From: an uncultured Ruthenibacterium sp.
Lineage (GTDB): Bacteria; Bacillota; Clostridia; Oscillospirales; Ruminococcaceae
Direction: 5' to 3'
Length of the DNA stretch: 64,000 nucleotides
Assembly: GCA_910587145.1 (NCBI GenBank)
Contig: CAJUMH010000005.1
Coordinates: 1 to 64,000 of the forward strand
In this document: one piece after another, positions 32,284 through 40,834 of the stretch
Layout: the number at the start of each line of letters is the position of its first letter
Position numbering within the stretch: position 1 is the stretch's first letter
The notes under the pieces: model-generated
Seen by the model: the letters and a program-made list of their open reading frames with translations, nothing else
What the model was told of the DNA's origin: nothing
Databases searched by the model: none
Position numbers and translations under genes: made by a program

Positions 32284-34329
32284 TCAGGCGATGGAAATAT
32301 TGCCCAGCGCCTGGATCTTGATATCGGTATCGATCTCGTTGAACGAAAGGATCGTTACGCGCATGCTGAACTGATCCAGCAGCCGCTTAAAATACAGGCG
32401 CACGATGGGCGAGGTGAGGATGATGGCCACCTGTACCAAATCCTTCACCTTGTCGATCTCGCGGCTGGTGGCTGTGATGATATCCTGGATCTCCTTGGGC
32501 TCCAGCGCCAGATACGAGCCGTTCTCCACCTTTTTTACCGAGCCGAGGATCATGTTCTCGATGGCGGCGTCGAGGCTGATTACCTTCATCTGCCCGGAAT
32601 CGGCAAAGCGGTGCGTGATGGTGCGCTTCAGCGCCTGACGCACCTGCTCGGTGAGCATATCCATATCCTTTACGCTGGTGCCGTAATCGGCCAGCGTCTC
32701 CAAAATCGTCTCCATATCGCGCACGGGCACGCCCTCGCGCAGCAGGTTGCACAGAATCTTCTGCAGCGTGCCCACCGAGACGATGGTGGGAATGGTATCG
32801 TTCACCAGCGCCTCGCTGGTTTTGCGCAGGTTGGCCAGCATGTTGTTTACCTCCTGCCGGCTCAAAAGCTCGTTGGCGTGCGATTTGATCACCTCCGAAA
32901 GGTGCGTGATCATCACCGAGGAGGCGTCGATAAGCGTATATCCGGCCATCTCGGCCTGCATGCGCTTATCCTCACTGATCCATTTTGCCGGGATGCCGAA
33001 CGCCGGATCAACCGTATCAATGCCGTCGATGGTGTTGTCGCCGCCGTCCGGGATCAGGCCCAGATAATGATCCACCAGCACCTCGCCCATCGCCACCTGC
33101 TCGCCCTTGATGTTGATGACGTACTGGTTCGGGTTCAAAAGGCCGCTGTCCTTTACACGTACCGAGGGGAACACAAGGCCCATTTCCGTGGCGAACTGCT
33201 TGCGGAACATGACAACGCGATCCATAAAATTGCCGCCGCTGCTCTCGTCGATCAGCGGGATGAGGCTGTAGCCGAATTCCATGGAAATGGGGTCTACCTT
33301 CAAAAGGCCGTACACGTTATCAATGTTGCGGTAGAAGGCCGCCTCGCTCGTTACCTCTTCCGTTACGGCGGGGCCCTCGGCCGCAGCGGGCTTTTTCGAG
33401 GCGTTGCGCAGCAGCACAAGGCCCAGCACGAGCAAAATGGTGGACATTACGATGATCTGCGGCGCGGGGAAGCCGATGAAGATGAGCATCGCCATGGCAA
33501 TGGCCGCCATAATCAGCACCAGAGGCTGCGAGAGGAACTGCGAAGAGACGTCCTCGTTCAGGTTGTTGTCCGAGGCCGAGCGCGTCACGATCATACCGGT
33601 GGCCACCGAGATGAGCAGCGCGGGGATCTGGCTCATCAGGCCGTCGCCCACCGTGGCGATGGAATACGTCTGCATGATCTCGCCGATCGAGCCCTGCCCG
33701 CCCACCATGCCAATGATGATGCCGCCGATGAGGTTGATGAACGTTGTGACGAGCGACATAATGGCGTCGCCCTTCACGAACTTCGTGGCGCCGTCCATCG
33801 AGCCAAAGAAATCGGCCTCGTCCTGTATTTTTTTGCGGCGTGTGCGCGCCGTTTCCTCGTCGATGAGGCCGGAGCTGAGGTCGGCATCAATGGCCATCTG
33901 CTTGCCGGGCATGGCGTCCAGCGTGAAGCGGGCGGATACCTCGGCCACGCGCTCGGAGCCCTTGGTGATGACAAGGAACTGCACCAAAACGATGATCAGG
34001 AATATGATCAGACCCACAACGACATTGCCCTGAATGACGAACTCGCCGAAGGTGGCAATCACCTCGCCGGCATAGCCGCCGTTCGTGAGGATCTTACGCG
34101 TGGAAGAAATGTTCAGCGCCAGCCGGAACAGCGTCGTAATCAGCAAAAGCGACGGAAAGATGGAAAACTCCATCGCCTCGCGGATATACATCGTCATCAG
34201 CAGAATGACGAACGACAGCGTAAGATTTACGATGAACATGAAGTCCAGGATCGCGGTTGCCAGCGGGATGATGAGCAGGAAGATGATGCCGATCACCATC
34301 GCCGAAACCACGTTGTTGAAGAGCTTCAA
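32284..34329 (-). CDS. flhA: Flagellar export apparatus protein FlhA
   Basis: 681 aa. Eight hydrophobic segments fill the first ~320 residues, with the FHIPEP-type loop ITKGSERVAEVSARFTLDAM followed by PGKQMAIDADLSSGLIDE near residues 135-165; the C-terminal ~340 residues form the cytoplasmic nonamer ring that docks chaperone-substrate complexes (YVINIKGEQVAMGEVLVDHY; RKTSEALVNDTIPTIVSVG; REGVPVRDMETILETLADYG). It uses the proton gradient to drive export. ATG 34329 is one base from the flhB stop. flhF and flhG, which usually follow, are absent; sigD comes next. Confidence 0.97.
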   Translation of the reverse strand: MKLFNNVVSAMVIGIIFLLIIPLATAILDFMFIVNLTLSFVILLMTMYIREAMEFSIFPSLLLITTLFRLALNISSTRKILTNGGYAGEVIATFGEFVIQGNVVVGLIIFLIIVLVQFLVITKGSERVAEVSARFTLDAMPGKQMAIDADLSSGLIDEETARTRRKKIQDEADFFGSMDGATKFVKGDAIMSLVTTFINLIGGIIIGMVGGQGSIGEIMQTYSIATVGDGLMSQIPALLISVATGMIVTRSASDNNLNEDVSSQFLSQPLVLIMAAIAMAMLIFIGFPAPQIIVMSTILLVLGLVLLRNASKKPAAAEGPAVTEEVTSEAAFYRNIDNVYGLLKVDPISMEFGYSLIPLIDESSGGNFMDRVVMFRKQFATEMGLVFPSVRVKDSGLLNPNQYVINIKGEQVAMGEVLVDHYLGLIPDGGDNTIDGIDTVDPAFGIPAKWISEDKRMQAEMAGYTLIDASSVMITHLSEVIKSHANELLSRQEVNNMLANLRKTSEALVNDTIPTIVSVGTLQKILCNLLREGVPVRDMETILETLADYGTSVKDMDMLTEQVRQALKRTITHRFADSGQMKVISLDAAIENMILGSVKKVENGSYLALEPKEIQDIITATSREIDKVKDLVQVAIILTSPIVRLYFKRLLDQFSMRVTILSFNEIDTDIKIQALGNISIA

Positions 34330-34330
34330 A

Positions 34331-35392
34331 TCAAGTCAGATCCTTTTTCTTTAGGTTATACACAAACGCGAGCACCTCTGCTACCGGCTGATAGAACCGA
34401 TCTGGGATCTCTGCGTTCAATTCGACATTTTCGTACAGGCCGCGCGCAAGGGGGCGGTTTTCCGTTACAACAATATCATGCTCCTCGGCCACGGCAACAA
34501 TGCGCAGCGCAAGGCTGTCCTGTCCTTTGGCAATTACCACCGGCGCGCGGTGATGCGCGGGGTCGTACTGCAGCGCAACGGCGTAATGCGTCGGGTTACG
34601 GATAACGACATCGGCGTTCGGCACGTTCTGCATCATGCGGCGGCGGGCCATCATGTTCTGCTTTTCGCGGATCTTGCCCTTTACCTGCGGGTCGCCCTCG
34701 GTTTGCTTATACTCCTCCTTAATCTCCTGCTTGCTCATGCGGAGATTCTTTTCGTATTCCCACCACTGATAAAGATAATCGAACGCCGCCACAAAGGCCA
34801 TAATGAGCGCCGCTTTTTTTACGATCTGCATCACCGCCGCGCCAACGGCGACGCCGGCCTGCACAATCGTCATATCCATCAGCCGGGGAATGAGCGGAAG
34901 CTGATTTTCCAGCTCCTGATAGATTACAATGCCGAGGATGACGATCTTGAGTATGGATTTTAAAAGCTCGATCAGCCCGCGCAGCGAAAACAGCTTTTTG
35001 ATGCCCTGAATGGGGTTCATCCGGCTGAATTTGGGCTTGAGCGCCTCGAACGAGACAAGGCCCCGCGTCTGCGCGACGGTGCTGATGCACGAGGCAAGCG
35101 CGCCGATCATCAGCACCGGCAGGATGGTAGCGGCAAAGCACAGGCACACCTTTTGCAAAAACTGATTCATATCCGTCATGCCGAGCACTTCTTTTGTGCC
35201 CGAAAGCGCGATAAAATCCGTCATGGCGGCTTCGATGCCGGAAACGATCCACGGGCCGAGCAGCTGCAGGCTGAAGAACACCGCCAAAAGCGAAAGGAGC
35301 GTACCCACCTCGCTGCTTTGAAAGACATTGCCCTTTTTTCGTTCGTCCTGTTTTCGCTTCGGGGTTGCTTTTTCGGTTTTTTCGCCTGCCAA
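34331..35392 (-). CDS. flhB: Flagellar export switch protein FlhB
   Basis: 353 aa. The N-terminus AGEKTEKATPKRKQDERKKG is the family start, which needs TTG 35392 (GGGGGA 5 bp upstream). Four membrane helices follow, then the cytoplasmic autocleavage domain with intact NPTH (VIRNPTHYAVALQYDP, about residue 268), where self-cleavage switches export from hook to filament substrates. Upstream in-frame sequence is GC-rich and not protein-like. It precedes flhA and follows fliR after 172 bp. Confidence 0.95.
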   Translation of the reverse strand: MAGEKTEKATPKRKQDERKKGNVFQSSEVGTLLSLLAVFFSLQLLGPWIVSGIEAAMTDFIALSGTKEVLGMTDMNQFLQKVCLCFAATILPVLMIGALASCISTVAQTRGLVSFEALKPKFSRMNPIQGIKKLFSLRGLIELLKSILKIVILGIVIYQELENQLPLIPRLMDMTIVQAGVAVGAAVMQIVKKAALIMAFVAAFDYLYQWWEYEKNLRMSKQEIKEEYKQTEGDPQVKGKIREKQNMMARRRMMQNVPNADVVIRNPTHYAVALQYDPAHHRAPVVIAKGQDSLALRIVAVAEEHDIVVTENRPLARGLYENVELNAEIPDRFYQPVAEVLAFVYNLKKKDLT

Positions 35393-35564
35393 GCCGATCC
35401 CCCGTTTCGCGGCCGTAAATTTTGGGCGTGCGGGGCGGCAATGTCCCCACGGCCCAAGGCCCTGCAGCAAACGCCTGCCGTACCCAATGCGGCAGATCCG
35501 GCGCGGCGCCGCCCGGCCGGCAAAGCCGCCGGCGGCCGGGCCGCAGCCCGCCCTGGCGCAAAGG

Positions 35565-36344
35565 CTACTGCATCAGCACATACAAAAGATCCTGCGTGCG
35601 CCGCAGCATGGTCTCCATATAACTGGACAAAAAGCTCGAAACCGCCGGCACAAAGGCAAACAGCAAAAACAGGCCCAGGATCATTTTTAGCTGAATGTTG
35701 ATGACAAACACGTTAATCTGCGGAATGAACTTCATCAAAATACCCACCGCAAATTCCAGAATCAGCTCCATCCCAATGAACGGAATTGCCAGTTGGAACG
35801 CCAGCTGGAATGCGTAGCCGAACAGCTCGAGCACACTCTGCGCGACGTTCTGCGTTAGGATGCCCCGCCCGAGCGGAATGAAGGTGAACGACGTGCTGAA
35901 CAGCCGAATGAGGATGAGGTGGCTGTTTGTGGCGAACAGGTACATGATGAAAAACAGGTTGAGAAAGCTGCTGGATACAGACATCTGGATGTGGGTATTG
36001 GGGTCGAACGCCTTTGCCATCGAAAGGCCGAACGCCATATCCATCTGGTCGCCCGCGAAGATAAGCATATAATAGAAAAGCTGGAAGACCGTTCCGCAGG
36101 CAAAGCCCACCGCCAGCTCCCGCAGCATCGCGAGCATCATATCCGCGCCCGTCCACTGTGCAAACTGTGCGGCGGGAAAGGCGGGCGCCGCCAGCAGCGT
36201 AAGCGCGCCGATGATCCCCACGCGCGCCGGCGCGGGAAAGCCCCTGCGGCTGAAGACCGGGTTAAACGCCAACATGCCTGTAAAGCGCAGGAACACCAGC
36301 ATCAGCACCGGCAGCTGTTCGTACAATGTTTCTCCCATAGGCAT
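35565..36344 (-). CDS. fliR: Flagellar export apparatus protein FliR
   Basis: 259 aa with six to seven hydrophobic segments and FliR/SpaR signatures (LPVLMLVFLRFTGMLAFNPV; ELAVGFACGTVFQLFYYMLI; GDQMDMAFGLSMAKAFDP). Part of the FliPQR export-gate helix. ATG 36344 overlaps the end of fliQ by almost nothing (3 bp apart). MPMGE gives two possible ATGs. Confidence 0.95.
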   Translation of the reverse strand: MPMGETLYEQLPVLMLVFLRFTGMLAFNPVFSRRGFPAPARVGIIGALTLLAAPAFPAAQFAQWTGADMMLAMLRELAVGFACGTVFQLFYYMLIFAGDQMDMAFGLSMAKAFDPNTHIQMSVSSSFLNLFFIMYLFATNSHLILIRLFSTSFTFIPLGRGILTQNVAQSVLELFGYAFQLAFQLAIPFIGMELILEFAVGILMKFIPQINVFVINIQLKMILGLFLLFAFVPAVSSFLSSYMETMLRRTQDLLYVLMQ

Positions 36345-36347
36345 CGT

Positions 36348-36611
36348 CTACAGCATCATCATGCGTGCAAAAAGCTCGTTGACATAATCGTTCATCACCG
36401 TCATCATCCACGAGCCCAGCACCAGCAGCAGCAGCGCAATGGCAAGCACCTTCGGCACAAAGGTGAGCGTCTGCTCGTGAATCTGCGTGGCAGCCTGAAA
36501 AATCGCAACCACAAGGCCGATGGCAATGCTTACAAGCAGCAGAGGCGCCGAGAGCTTCAGCGCCACCAAAAGCGCCCCCTGCAAGATGTCCATCACCTGT
36601 CCCTGCGTCAT
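36348..36611 (-). CDS. fliQ: Flagellar export apparatus protein FliQ
   Basis: 87 aa with two membrane helices (LKLSAPLLLVSIAIGLVVAI and VLAIALLLLVLGSWMMTVM) joined by FQAATQIHEQTLTFVPK, the invariant FliQ loop. ATG 36611 with AAAGGGAACC upstream. It is separated from fliP by 207 bp, an unusually long gap for this gene pair; nothing coding was seen in that gap. Confidence 0.95.
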   Translation of the reverse strand: MTQGQVMDILQGALLVALKLSAPLLLVSIAIGLVVAIFQAATQIHEQTLTFVPKVLAIALLLLVLGSWMMTVMNDYVNELFARMMML

Positions 36612-36818
36612 TTGCGGTTCCCTTTCTTTGTGCGCAAGCCTGCGCCGTATCGGTCCGCCCTGTGCGTCCGCGCCTTTGGGAAGCCTGCCGGAGCAACAGG
36701 ACGGTAAGATCAAAAACGAAGCGTCTTTTCGCGCCGCTCCGCAGCGCAGGCGCGCCGGACAAGGGGCTGCAAGGAAGAAAAGCGCCACGGCATGGGGGCG
36801 GCTCTGCGGGCAGCTGCC

Positions 36819-37640
36819 CTATGTGTGAAAGCTGCGCACCAAAGCGCTGAACAGCTGGCCCCAGCCGTCCACCAGAACAAACAGCATGATCTTGAACGGC
36901 AGCGCGATGGTGGTGGGTGGCAGCATGACCATGCCCATAGACATCAGCGCGCTCGAAACCACCATGTCAATGATGAGGAACGGGATAAAAATCATAAAGC
37001 CCATCGTGAACGCGCGCTTCAGCTCGCTGGTGGCAAATGCCGGCACCACGATCGTCAGGCTCAGCTCCTTCAGCGCCTCGTTGTCGGGCGCTTCGTCGAA
37101 CTCGAGGCCCGTGCGGTCTTTTGCAATGGCAAGGAACAGGTTGATATCCTCGACATAGGTCTCCTTGAGCATAAACTCCTTCAGCGGCCCCTCGGCGCGC
37201 TCCAGCGCCTCTGCCTGCGTAATCTCGCCCGCGCGGTACGGCTCGTAGGCCTGCTCTTTGATCTGGGTGAGCACCGGGCTCATGATAAGCAGCGTTAGGA
37301 ACAGCGCAAGGCCGATGAGCACCTGGTTGGGCGGAGATTGCTGCGTGCCCATTGCGCTGCGCACAAACGACAGCACAATGATGATGCGCAGAAAGCTGGT
37401 GACCATGATGAGAATGGAAGGCGCCAGCGCCAGCAGCGCCACCAAAAGCAGCGCGTCCAGCAGGCCGAAGGAACGGCCTGCCTCGCCCGAGCCGAGATCC
37501 ACGGTAAAAATCGGCTCCGCATAGGCGGAAATACAGAGCAGCGGGATCAGGAGGGCCACACACAGCGCGGAAGCCGCCAGGCGCTTTGCATATTTTTTCA
37601 GCAGCGCCCTACGCCTCGCTTGTGTCTGCGTTTCCTTCAT
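36819..37640 (-). CDS. fliP: Flagellar export apparatus protein FliP
   Basis: 273 aa. N-terminal signal peptide (about residues 18-41, ending CISAYAEP), then four membrane helices with FliP signatures (PSILIMVTSFLRIIIVLSFV; SAMGTQQSPPNQVLIGLALF; GFMIFIPFLIIDMVVSSALM). Pentameric core of the export gate. It starts 32 bp inside fliO, so translation is coupled. Confidence 0.95.
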   Translation of the reverse strand: MKETQTQARRRALLKKYAKRLAASALCVALLIPLLCISAYAEPIFTVDLGSGEAGRSFGLLDALLLVALLALAPSILIMVTSFLRIIIVLSFVRSAMGTQQSPPNQVLIGLALFLTLLIMSPVLTQIKEQAYEPYRAGEITQAEALERAEGPLKEFMLKETYVEDINLFLAIAKDRTGLEFDEAPDNEALKELSLTIVVPAFATSELKRAFTMGFMIFIPFLIIDMVVSSALMSMGMVMLPPTTIALPFKIMLFVLVDGWGQLFSALVRSFHT

Positions 37641-37989
37641 CGGCGCTCCCCTTTCCTTTCTTTTGCTCCAGCGCGCTTTTCAGCGCGGCAAGGAACGCGC
37701 CGCCCTGCGGTACGGGCGGAGGCTCCGGCAGCGCGTCGGCGTCCAGCTCCTCTAACCTTTCAATGTGGTGCGCGGTAACGCCCAGCAAAAGCACCTTGCC
37801 GGCGGCCTTTACCACCAAAAGCTGCTTTTCCTGCCCAAGGCTCATGCGGTCGAGCACCTCTACCATGCGCCCCGCACCGGAGGCGGCGTAGCCGCGCCCC
37901 AAAAGCCTTGCAGCCCAATACGCCAAAAACAGGATGAGGAAAAATCCCCCCAGCATGCCGATGAGGGAAAGCACATCCCCTGCCTGCAT
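37609..37989 (-). CDS. fliO: Flagellar biosynthesis protein FliO
   Basis: 126 aa: one membrane helix (about residues 6-28, VLSLIGMLGGFFLILFLAYW) followed by a small cytoplasmic beta domain (MVEVLDRMSLGQEKQLLVVK) and a charged tail. FliO assists FliP stability and ring assembly. It lies between cheY and fliP, as in Bacillus and Clostridia, and overlaps fliP by 32 bp. Confidence 0.88.
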   Translation of the reverse strand: MQAGDVLSLIGMLGGFFLILFLAYWAARLLGRGYAASGAGRMVEVLDRMSLGQEKQLLVVKAAGKVLLLGVTAHHIERLEELDADALPEPPPVPQGGAFLAALKSALEQKKGKGSADEGNADTSEA

Positions 37990-37992
37990 CGT

Positions 37993-38355
37993 TTAGCCCA
38001 GAATCGTGGAAACGGTTTTCAGCAGACGGTCCGGCTTGAACGGCTTTACAATAAAATCGAGCGCGCCCAGATTGATGGCCTCGATGACCATCGCCTCCTG
38101 GCCCATGGCCGAACACATTACGACCTTCGCGTTCGGGTCGATCTCTTTAATGGCCTTCAGCGCCTGCAGACCGTCCATCTCCGGCATTGTGATATCCATT
38201 ACCACCAGGTCGGGGTGCTCTTTCGAGAACTGCTCCACGGCCTGCGCGCCGTTGCCGGCCTCCACCAGCTCCTCGTAGCCGGCCTTTTTCAGAGCGTTCT
38301 GCACGGTTGTGCGCATAAACACCGCGTCGTCTACTACCAAAATCTTCTTGCCCAT
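37993..38355 (-). CDS. cheY: Chemotaxis response regulator CheY
   Basis: A 120-aa single receiver domain. Acidic pair D9-D10 (ILVVDDA), phosphoacceptor D54 (VVMDITMPEMDG), the Ser of MCSAMG and the Lys of VKPF are all in place. Phosphorylated CheY binds FliM/FliY to switch rotation. It lies between fliY and fliO. The start ATG 38355 follows AAAGGAG. Confidence 0.96.
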   Translation of the reverse strand: MGKKILVVDDAVFMRTTVQNALKKAGYEELVEAGNGAQAVEQFSKEHPDLVVMDITMPEMDGLQALKAIKEIDPNAKVVMCSAMGQEAMVIEAINLGALDFIVKPFKPDRLLKTVSTILG

Positions 38356-38459
38356 TACTTTTATCTCCTTTTCCTTGATTGAGGATACCGAATCGATTTA
38401 TTTCTTCAGGCGGGCTCCTGCCCGCCGGGATACCTGGGAAAGCTTCTGCAGGGCGGCGC

Positions 38460-39758
38460 TTACACGCCCTCCTCCTTCAGGCTTTCCATCAATTCCTTCG
38501 TGCCCACGATCTCTGTAATGCGAACGCCGAAGTTATCGTCGATCACCACCACATCGCCGTGCGCCAGCAGACGGCCGTTTACCATAATATCCACGGGCGC
38601 GCCGGCCTGCTTGTTCAGCTCAATCACCGTGCCCTGGCCAAACTCGACAATATCCTTGATCTTGCGCTTGGCCTTGCCGATCTCGACAGAGACGTCCAGA
38701 TTTACGCCGAGCAGCAGATCCATATTGCCGCCGGAGGCGGCGGGATTTACCTGCGGGGTGAACGTGGGGAACTGCGTGTTCTTGATGGTTACCTGCGGCG
38801 CGCGGGGCGGCTCCGGCGCGGCGGGCTGCTGAGGATACGGATACGGCGGATACGGCGGCATATAACCGCCATACCAGCCCATCTGGCCCGCCGGTGCGCC
38901 TGCCGCCTGCGGCTGCAGCCCTGCGTATTGCGGCTGCGGCATGCCGGGATATCCGGGTACCGCCGCGGCCATCCCGTCCGGCACGGGCGGCATGCCCGGC
39001 ACCGCCGGCTGCGCGGGCTGCTGCATTGCGGGCGCAGGCGCCGGCTGCGGCGCCGGGGCGGCGGGCTGCGGTGCGGGGGCCGCCGGCTGCGCGGGCGCGG
39101 GCTGCGGCACAGGCGCCGCAGATTCCTGGATCGAATCCAGCTGCTCCTCTGTCTGGTTCAGCACGCGCGAGATAATCGTTTTCGCAAGCTCCAGCGGCAT
39201 TACACAGGCAAAATCCGTAGACATTGCCTCCTGGATATCCAGCTTGAACGTTACCGAAACAATCTCGTCGCCTTCCTTTGCGTCGATGGCCTCGCGGTAC
39301 GCGTCCTCAGAATCCACGATCTTTGCCTCGGGCGTAGAGATGTTGATCGGCATGCCCAGAAAATCCGAAAGGGCGGTTGCCGACGAACCCATCATCTGGT
39401 TCATCACCTCGCAGGCCGCGCTCATGCTCAGCTCGTCGAACTCAAAATCCTCCGAGGGCGGCTCGTCGTTGCCCATCAGCAGATTCAGAATCACCTGCAT
39501 ATCCTTTTGGCGAAACACCATCACGTTTGTGCCCGAGATGCCCTCCACATACCGGATTGTCACCAGCATGGCAGGCTCCATCGCCATGTATTCCATGCAA
39601 TCGAATTTCTTTTGCATTACGTCTGGCGTTGAAATAACCACCTGCTTATCCAGCATACTGGAAACGGCCGTTGCGGCAGAGCCCATACTGATATTCAGAA
39701 CCTCTCCGATTGTGTCAAGCTCCATGCTGCCGAGGGACATCTGCTGATTGTTGTCCAT
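38460..39758 (-). CDS. fliY: Flagellar motor switch phosphatase FliY
   Basis: 432 aa. Residues 1-205 are a CheC-like phosphatase domain with two active-site helices (ELDTIGEVLNISMGSAATAV and ELSMSAACEVMNQMMGSSAT). Residues about 213-335 are a Pro/Ala/Gln/Tyr-rich linker (blocks like APAPQPAAPAPQ and PYPPYPYPQQ). The last ~95 residues are the FliN/SpoA domain of the C-ring (LLGVNLDVSVEIGKAKRKI; NFGVRITEIVG). It removes phosphate from CheY-P at the switch. ATG 39758 is 44 bp inside fliM. Confidence 0.95.
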   Translation of the reverse strand: MDNNQQMSLGSMELDTIGEVLNISMGSAATAVSSMLDKQVVISTPDVMQKKFDCMEYMAMEPAMLVTIRYVEGISGTNVMVFRQKDMQVILNLLMGNDEPPSEDFEFDELSMSAACEVMNQMMGSSATALSDFLGMPINISTPEAKIVDSEDAYREAIDAKEGDEIVSVTFKLDIQEAMSTDFACVMPLELAKTIISRVLNQTEEQLDSIQESAAPVPQPAPAQPAAPAPQPAAPAPQPAPAPAMQQPAQPAVPGMPPVPDGMAAAVPGYPGMPQPQYAGLQPQAAGAPAGQMGWYGGYMPPYPPYPYPQQPAAPEPPRAPQVTIKNTQFPTFTPQVNPAASGGNMDLLLGVNLDVSVEIGKAKRKIKDIVEFGQGTVIELNKQAGAPVDIMVNGRLLAHGDVVVIDDNFGVRITEIVGTKELMESLKEEGV

Positions 39759-40755
39759 TTGTCACCATCTCCGTTTGCTCTACTATGTTGTTCAGTTTGA
39801 TCGCCTTTTTTCGTTTCGTCTCGCCCAATTTTGCGGTGAACCATACCGTATCGTCGATTGTAATCGAAATATCGCTGTTCACCGTTTTGTGAAGCGGGAT
39901 TACATCCATCGGCTGCAGGCCCAGTATCTCGTGCAGCGGCATGGTGAATTCGTCGAAGACCGCCTTCATTTCCAGTTCGGATTCGCAGACATTTTCCAAA
40001 ACCAGCTGCTTTTTCATTTTTTCCTGATTGGGATCCTGCTGCTTTTTCACCTTGGTAAATTTGCGGCTGAGGCGATCCACCGTCTGTTCCAGCAGGTCTG
40101 CCGGCAGGCAGATGGTAATGGTATTGGTGTTGCCGCCGATCTTTACCTCCAGCATCGCAATCACCACAATGTCCTCCGGCGCAAACAACTGCAGCAGGCG
40201 GGGGTTTGTTTCCATCTGGTCGAGCGTAAAATCGATATTGAAGGAATTCTTCCACACATCGTCGAAACGCTGCGTAATGTTTTTCAGCAAATGATGCAGG
40301 ATGGCAATTTCAATATCGGTAAAGCCGCGGTCCGGCGGAACGCCCTTGCCGTTGCCGCCCAGCAAACGCTCTATCAGCTGAAAGCTGAGCGCGGAGGTAA
40401 GATCCACCATAATGGTGTTTTCGTCGCACTCGTTGGCGTCGGATTTCAGGCCCATCAGGCCGATCATCGCGTTGTCCGGCAAAGAATTGCTGTATTCATA
40501 AAAGCGCTGTTCCTCGGAGGGAACCGCTTCGATCTCGCACGGAATGCGCAAAATACTGGAGAAGTACGAGGACAGCACGCGCGCAAGCGTTTCGTGCAGG
40601 CCGTCGAGAGCCTTCAGCTGCTCTTTGGTAAACTTGCGCGGCGCGCGAAAATCGTATTCCTTCAGCTTTTGAACAGGCTCCTGCTTAATCTCTGCTCCCT
40701 CCGACATTTTGTGGAGCAGCGCGTCGATCTGGTTTTGTGATAACTTTTCAGGCAC
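39715..40755 (-). CDS. fliM: Flagellar motor switch protein FliM
   Basis: 346 aa. N-terminal CheY-P-binding segment (LSQNQIDALLHKMSEG), middle FliM/CheC-like domain (KFTKEQLKALDGLHETLARV; NENTIMVDL-type block) and C-terminal SpoA domain (LHEILGLQPMDVIPLHKTVN). Part of the C-ring that sets rotation direction. A long acidic/basic stretch KKQQDPNQEKMKKQ precedes the SpoA domain. First of the switch genes; the usual fliL does not separate it from motB. Confidence 0.96.
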   Translation of the reverse strand: MPEKLSQNQIDALLHKMSEGAEIKQEPVQKLKEYDFRAPRKFTKEQLKALDGLHETLARVLSSYFSSILRIPCEIEAVPSEEQRFYEYSNSLPDNAMIGLMGLKSDANECDENTIMVDLTSALSFQLIERLLGGNGKGVPPDRGFTDIEIAILHHLLKNITQRFDDVWKNSFNIDFTLDQMETNPRLLQLFAPEDIVVIAMLEVKIGGNTNTITICLPADLLEQTVDRLSRKFTKVKKQQDPNQEKMKKQLVLENVCESELEMKAVFDEFTMPLHEILGLQPMDVIPLHKTVNSDISITIDDTVWFTAKLGETKRKKAIKLNNIVEQTEMVTNGQQSADVPRQHGA

Positions 40756-40834
40756 TTACCATTCTCCTTTAAAGCAAAGGGGTTTTTGCCTTTTTTATTT
40801 GGCCGGTGCGTCCGTTCGCGCACCGCGCGCAGGC

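Noticed and set aside
32131-34605. An 824-codon plus-strand frame opposite flhA
   Set aside because: flhA on the minus strand is unmistakable; the opposite translation is His/Arg/Asp-rich noise.
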